Below are positions 7,212 through 10,543 of a DNA stretch of 10,543 nt, one piece after another; within the stretch, counting starts at the first letter, position 1, and every line of letters starts with the position of its first letter. Origin of the DNA: Candidatus Aphodomonas merdavium (lineage in GTDB: Bacteria > Bacillota > Clostridia > Christensenellales > Aristaeellaceae); contig DVLH01000264.1 in NCBI GenBank assembly GCA_018715585.1, positions 1 to 10,543 on the forward strand, written 5' to 3'. Under the pieces are notes generated by a model. The model made no database searches and had not been told where the DNA came from. It saw nothing but the letters and a program-made list of their open reading frames with translations. The position numbers and the translations under genes are program-made.

Positions 7212-7240
7212 TTAGCATGCGCACGGGGGTGTGGTATGCT
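7212..7240 (+). promoter_or_regulatory. Possible promoter of the dCMP deaminase gene
   Basis: TTAGCA (7212-7217), a 17-nt spacer and TATGCT (7235-7240) preceded by TGG (extended -10) lie just upstream of the gene. Each hexamer matches the consensus at four of six bases. The start site would be near 7247, giving a leader of about 16 nt that just includes the ribosome-binding site. An in-frame ATG at 7236 would fall inside the -10 box, which argues against it as translation start. Confidence 0.4.
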
Positions 7241-7262
7241 GGCCAAAGAAGGGGGAATTGCT

Positions 7263-7724
7263 TTGGATAAGTGGGATAAGCGGTTTATGGAAATGGCGAG
7301 GCTGGTTTCCAGCTGGTCCAGCTGTTACCAGGAAAACCGGAAAATTGGCGCGGTGGTCGTGCGGCAAAAGAGAATTTTGACCACGGGATATAACGGCGCG
7401 CCCGCCGGCGTTGAAAGCTGCATGCAGCGGGGCGAATGCCTGCGCCGCAAGCTCAACATTCCCTCGGGCACGCGCCATGAGGTTTGTTATGCCGTGCACG
7501 CGGAGCAAAACGCGATTGTGCAGGCGGCAAAGCTCGGCGTTTGCCTTGACGGGGCAACGCTGTACTGCACGCACCAGCCCTGCGGGCAGTGCGCAAAAAT
7601 ACTCATCAATGCGGGCATTGCGCGCGTCGTATACGAGCAGGGATATCCCGATCCGTTTGCGCTGGAGCTGTTTGCCCAGGCGGGCGTGGCGGTTGAACAA
7701 TACCACGAAGAGGAACAAGGCTGA
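7263..7724 (+). CDS. comEB: dCMP deaminase (ComEB family)
   Basis: A 153-residue zinc-dependent deaminase that converts dCMP to dUMP in the cytoplasm, feeding thymidylate synthesis. The cytidine/deoxycytidylate deaminase signature is complete: HAEQNAI (H79, E81 as zinc ligand and proton shuttle) and PCGQCAKILINAGI (C107 and C110 as zinc ligands). The NGAPAGVESC segment near 45-55 and the GECLRRK segment match dCMP deaminases of the ComEB/T4 type rather than cytidine or tRNA-adenosine deaminases. The length is normal. The TTG at 7263 is chosen because AGAAGGGGG sits 7 nt upstream and DKWDKRFMEMA is the family opening; an in-frame ATG at 7236 would add nine residues but lies in the predicted -10 box. 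It is divergent from the flippase and ends before a terminator. In B. subtilis comEB sits in the comE operon, though it is not essential for competence; here no comEA or comEC is adjacent. Confidence 0.93.
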   Translation: MDKWDKRFMEMARLVSSWSSCYQENRKIGAVVVRQKRILTTGYNGAPAGVESCMQRGECLRRKLNIPSGTRHEVCYAVHAEQNAIVQAAKLGVCLDGATLYCTHQPCGQCAKILINAGIARVVYEQGYPDPFALELFAQAGVAVEQYHEEEQG

Positions 7725-7948
7725 TACGCGCCGCAATGGGAAACGCGGCCGTGGGCCCGGGGGACATCCACGCCGTCCCATTTCCGCAATGGCGTGAACG
7801 CGGTTTTGAAAAAGCAGGCGGCAAAACACGCTCCTTCTGCGCCTGCGGGGCAGGAAGAGCGCGCGGCCTGTAAACCGCCGCATGTGCCGCTGCATTTGGG
7901 CTTTGATGGAGAAGGCGTCCCTTCCAGCCTTTGCGAGGGTTTGCCGGC
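7725..7948. other. Non-coding stretch with an imperfect direct repeat
   Basis: The stretch after the dCMP deaminase holds no ORF I believe. It contains an imperfect direct repeat, ccgcaatgggaaacgcgg (7731-7748) and ccgcaatggcgtgaacgcgg (7784-7803), 53 bp apart, and a 7-bp inverted pair aatggga/tcccatt. A 101-codon plus-strand ORF starting at 7794 runs through two terminator hairpins and is not convincing. Confidence 0.4.
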
Positions 7949-7981
7949 AGGCAGCAGAAAGGGGCGCTGCCTCCTTTTTTT
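7949..7981 (+). terminator. Intrinsic terminator downstream of the dCMP deaminase
   Basis: A 7-bp stem, aggcagc (7949-7955) with gctgcct (7966-7972), is followed by cc and a run of seven T (7975-7981). It is oriented to end rightward transcription from the deaminase gene, 225 nt after its stop, so the mRNA carries a long 3' untranslated tail unless ended earlier. Confidence 0.75.
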
Positions 7982-7984
7982 AGC

Positions 7985-8025
7985 ACAAAAAGGGCATGGC
8001 TTTTGCACTTTCAAAGCCATGCCCT
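7985..8025 (-). terminator. Intrinsic terminator of the codB-codA operon
   Basis: A perfect 13-bp stem, agggcatggcttt (7991-8003) with aaagccatgccct (8013-8025), surrounds a 9-nt loop. On the minus strand it is followed by a T-rich tract (complement of 7985-7990 and beyond, ttttgtgctaaaaa). It lies 59 nt after the codA stop. On the plus strand the same hairpin backs up the terminator at 7949-7981. Confidence 0.85.
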
Positions 8026-8083
8026 CTGGATGCGGTTTCTCGCCTTTTGCAAGCTTTTGGATGCTGCGCTTTATGCCCGGCTT

Positions 8084-9325
8084 TTACAGCGTCTCATAGC
8101 GTGCGGGCGTCGTGCGCGCGATGACGGCGCCTTTGCGGATGGAGCGCAGGACAGGCGCGTTCAGGCTGAGAGCGTCGTACCAATCCTTTGCATCGAGGAT
8201 GACAAGGTTGGCCTCGTTGCCGGGGCGCAGGCCATAGCTGCCTTCCGGCAGGCACAGCGTGCGCGCCGCGTTGTCGCAGATGAAGCGGTAAGAGTTCTGG
8301 ATTTCTTCATAGCCCATCATCTGGCAAACGTGCAGCCCGAGGAAGACGACATCGCGCATGCTGCCCGTACCCATGGGATACCAGGGATCGCGGATGTCGT
8401 CGTGGCCGAAGGAGACGTTGAGGCCGGCTTCGGTCAGCTCTTTTACGCGCGTGACGCCGCGGCGTTTGGGATAGGTATCCATGCGCCCCTGCAGGTGCGT
8501 GTTGACGAGCGGGTTGGACACGAAATTGATTTCGCTCATCGTCAGCAGCCGCATCAGCCGCACGACGTAGGCGTTGTTATAGGAGTGCATGGCGGTGGTG
8601 TGGCTGGCCGTCACGCGGCTTTTCAGGCCGGATTCATATGCGCGCGCGGCGAGCGTCTCCAGCCCGCGCGACGCTTCGTCGTCGATTTCATCGCAGTGTA
8701 CGTCCACAAGGCGGCCGTATTTTTCGGCGAGCGCCACGGCAAAGTTGAGCGATTCCACCGAATATTCGCGCGTGAACTCAAAGTGGGGGATTGCGCCGAC
8801 GGCGTCCGCGCCCATCGCGACGGCGTCCGTCATCAGCTGTTTGCCGTTGGGATAGCTGAGGATCCCTTCCTGCGGGAAAGCCACGATTTGTATTTCAATC
8901 CGGTCGCGCAATTCCTGGCGCAGCTCGAGCAGCGCTTCCATGGCCGTCAGCTTCGGATCCGTCACGTCCACGTGCGTGCGGACGTATTGCACGCCGTTGC
9001 GGCAGAGCATCTGCGCGGCGCGCAGCACGCGCTCGCGCACATCCTGCTTTGTCAGCTTTTCCTTGCGGCGGCTCCACAGCGAAATTCCCTCAAAGAGCGT
9101 GCCGGAGAGGTTGAAAGCGGGATCGCCGACCGTCAGGCATGCGTCCAGGTGCACGTGCGATTCGATAAACGGCGGCAGCGCGAGCTTTCCCCCGAAGCGC
9201 TCGACGGTTTCCCCTTCGCGCGGGGCGATGCTCTGGGCAATTTCGACGATTTTGCCATCCTCGATGCGCAGGTCGCTCATCGTTTTTTCGTTGTTGAGAT
9301 AGAGCTGTTGCAGCAGCACGGCCAT
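8084..9325 (-). CDS. codA: Cytosine deaminase
   Basis: A 413-residue amidohydrolase-superfamily enzyme that hydrolyses cytosine to uracil and ammonia in the cytoplasm, letting the cell use external cytosine. It is recognisably close to E. coli CodA along its whole length: the metal site HVH (H57, H59), the pterin-like stretches VRTHVDV and IVAFPQEGILSYPNG (Q152 contacting substrate), GAIPHFEFTREY, HCDEIDDE (H209 ligand, E212 catalytic), SHTTAMHSYN (H241), and FGHDDIRDPW (D308 ligand). All catalytic residues are present. The start is uncertain by two codons: the ATG at 9325 has GGAGG only 3 nt upstream, whereas the GTG two codons later has 9 nt, closer to normal spacing. It follows codB with 9 nt between stop and ATG, the Shine-Dalgarno lying in that gap, so the two form an operon ended by the hairpin at 7985-8025. 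Confidence 0.96.
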   Translation of the reverse strand: MAVLLQQLYLNNEKTMSDLRIEDGKIVEIAQSIAPREGETVERFGGKLALPPFIESHVHLDACLTVGDPAFNLSGTLFEGISLWSRRKEKLTKQDVRERVLRAAQMLCRNGVQYVRTHVDVTDPKLTAMEALLELRQELRDRIEIQIVAFPQEGILSYPNGKQLMTDAVAMGADAVGAIPHFEFTREYSVESLNFAVALAEKYGRLVDVHCDEIDDEASRGLETLAARAYESGLKSRVTASHTTAMHSYNNAYVVRLMRLLTMSEINFVSNPLVNTHLQGRMDTYPKRRGVTRVKELTEAGLNVSFGHDDIRDPWYPMGTGSMRDVVFLGLHVCQMMGYEEIQNSYRFICDNAARTLCLPEGSYGLRPGNEANLVILDAKDWYDALSLNAPVLRSIRKGAVIARTTPARYETL

Positions 9326-9334
9326 GCACCTCCG

Positions 9335-10543
9335 TTATTTGCTTTTTTTGAGCAGGCGGCCGGCAAGGTAGCACGCGCAGCCGACAACCATGGCGTTGAT
9401 GGAAGCGATGCCCCAGCTGACAAGGTTGCCCACGAGCGCGCCGCCGATCACGCCGAACACGCTGGCCCAGTTGATGCCGGGGGCTTCTTCGGCGCCGGCA
9501 TCGTATGCGCTGCGGTTGAGGAAATAATCCAGCGCGATGATGGCGCCCACGGGCGGCAGCGTTGCGTTGAGGATGGTCAGCCAGTTGCAGAAGTTGTTGT
9601 AAAGCCACACGGCGGCGAGCGTGCCGATCAGGCCGGAGACGATGACCATGGGCCGCTTGCGCACTTTGGTAATGTTGGAAAGCCCCAGCGCGCCGGTGTA
9701 AAGCGCGTTGTCGTTGGTGGTCCAGATGTTGGCACCCAGCACCAGGAACGCGGGCAGCGCCAGGCCCTGAGCGATCATGACGTAGAAGATGTCGTTGGCG
9801 CCGTTTGCAAATGCGCCCGCCGTGCCGCCGAAGAAGAACATCAGCGTGTTGCCCAGGAAGAACGCCACCACCGTTGTGATCACGGCGGATTTGCTGTCCT
9901 TGGCAAAGCGGACAAAATTGGGCGTCGCCGTGCCGCCGGAGACGAACGAGCCGATGACGAGCCCCACGCCGCCAAAGACCGTCAGCGAGCCGGAGGAGGC
10001 GGCGAACATGGCGCGGAGCGAGCCGCCTTCGGCGATGGCCGTAACCATCGAGTAGGTGCCGAGCACGGCGATGAGCGGAACGGAGACATAGCTGACAATT
10101 TCAAGCCCCTGGATGCCAAAGTACGCGGAACTCGTCATGCAAAGGCCCGCAACGGCCACCAGCACGTAGCAGAGCCAGTCGTAATCCGTGCCCATTATGC
10201 GGTTGAGCTCGCTCGCCGCGGGAATGGCGAACATGGCCGCGCCTACGCCGAACCAACCGATCTGCGTCAGCGAGATCATCGCGCTGGGCAGGTAGGAACC
10301 CTTTGCGCCGAAGGAGCGGCGCGCCAGCAGGTCGAAGGAAAGGCCGGTTTTGCAGCCGATATAGCCCAGCACGCCCGTATACGCCGCCAGGATTGCTCCG
10401 CCGATGGCGACGGACCAGAGAAAGCCGGAAAGGTCAAGCCCCTGCGCCAGCGAAACGCCCGTCCACATGCTGGCGGAAAAGAACGTGAACCCCAGCATGA
10501 TAAAAAACATCGCCGCGAAACCCTTGCGCGCCGATGCCGGAAC
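9335..10543 (-). CDS. codB: Cytosine permease (NCS1 family), N-terminus cut by window edge
   Basis: 402 residues of an inner-membrane cytosine:cation symporter of the nucleobase-cation-symport-1 family; the frame is open to the right edge, so the first few residues are missing. The first visible residues, VPASARKG, already match the cytosolic N-terminus of E. coli CodB (VPQSARKG), so probably only 10-20 residues are lost. MWTG, LLARRSFGAKGSYLPS, GWFGVGAAMFAIP, FVRFAKDSK and LGANIWTTNDNALY match the NCS1 core and CodB specifically; about 12 transmembrane helices are expected. The internal ATG at 10510 is not the start because the matching sequence continues upstream. It transports cytosine for codA, which follows 9 nt downstream. 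The promoter and any regulation lie outside the window. Confidence 0.96.
   Translation of the reverse strand, partial: VPASARKGFAAMFFIMLGFTFFSASMWTGVSLAQGLDLSGFLWSVAIGGAILAAYTGVLGYIGCKTGLSFDLLARRSFGAKGSYLPSAMISLTQIGWFGVGAAMFAIPAASELNRIMGTDYDWLCYVLVAVAGLCMTSSAYFGIQGLEIVSYVSVPLIAVLGTYSMVTAIAEGGSLRAMFAASSGSLTVFGGVGLVIGSFVSGGTATPNFVRFAKDSKSAVITTVVAFFLGNTLMFFFGGTAGAFANGANDIFYVMIAQGLALPAFLVLGANIWTTNDNALYTGALGLSNITKVRKRPMVIVSGLIGTLAAVWLYNNFCNWLTILNATLPPVGAIIALDYFLNRSAYDAGAEEAPGINWASVFGVIGGALVGNLVSWGIASINAMVVGCACYLAGRLLKKSK

Noticed and set aside
6870..7262. In-frame upstream extension of the dCMP deaminase
   Set aside because: It lies antisense to the flippase gene and in the promoter region; the normal-length protein starts at the TTG with a strong ribosome-binding site.
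7212..7895. A 227-codon minus-strand ORF antisense to the dCMP deaminase
   Set aside because: No recognisable domain and low-complexity Arg/Pro-rich composition; it overlaps a gene with complete catalytic motifs.
7794..8099. A 101-codon plus-strand ORF after the dCMP deaminase
   Set aside because: It crosses both terminator hairpins, has no clear ribosome-binding site and resembles no family I know.

Overview
The window looks like chromosomal DNA of a GC-rich member of the Bacillota (Clostridia-like). The signs are a recD2-comF pair, a SpoVB-like flippase, a ComEB-type dCMP deaminase, a CtsR-like heat-shock operator and classical sigma-A promoters. This is inferred from gene content and motifs, and I cannot name a genus.

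Layout. (1) Positions 1-2060 are the scar of a mobile element. The 3' part of an AT-richer MerR-family regulator (2-586) is followed by about 1.3 kb with no intact gene. Read across frames, that stretch is a heavily decayed large serine recombinase of the TnpX/TndX (Tn4451/Tn5397) type, recognisable from its N-terminal domain to its last residues (630-1969). A 12-bp inverted repeat with a nearby third copy lies just beyond it and may mark the old element end. (2) A compact DnaJ-family protein (2112-2771, minus) has a clear sigma-A promoter, a CtsR-like operator over its start site, and a strong terminator. (3) Divergent from it is recD2 (3017-5215, plus), overlapping comF (5194-5925) by 22 nt. 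(4) comF converges on, and overlaps by 56 bp, a minus-strand MATE/SpoVB-type flippase (5870-7186). (5) Divergent from the flippase is a dCMP deaminase (7263-7724, plus; TTG start). (6) A back-to-back pair of terminators (7949-8025) separates it from the minus-strand codB-codA operon (8084-10543), which is cut by the right edge.

How the genes fit together. codB-codA import cytosine and deaminate it to uracil, and the dCMP deaminase converts dCMP to dUMP for dTTP synthesis, so the right-hand third is about pyrimidine salvage by deamination. recD2 and comF form a DNA repair/competence unit. The J-protein is probably a stress-regulated co-chaperone. I see no CRISPR array, tRNA or rRNA, and no complete mobile element. 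Nothing amounts to a clearly undescribed system. The most notable items are the recombinase fossil, the CtsR-like site on a non-canonical J-protein gene, and the overlapping gene ends.
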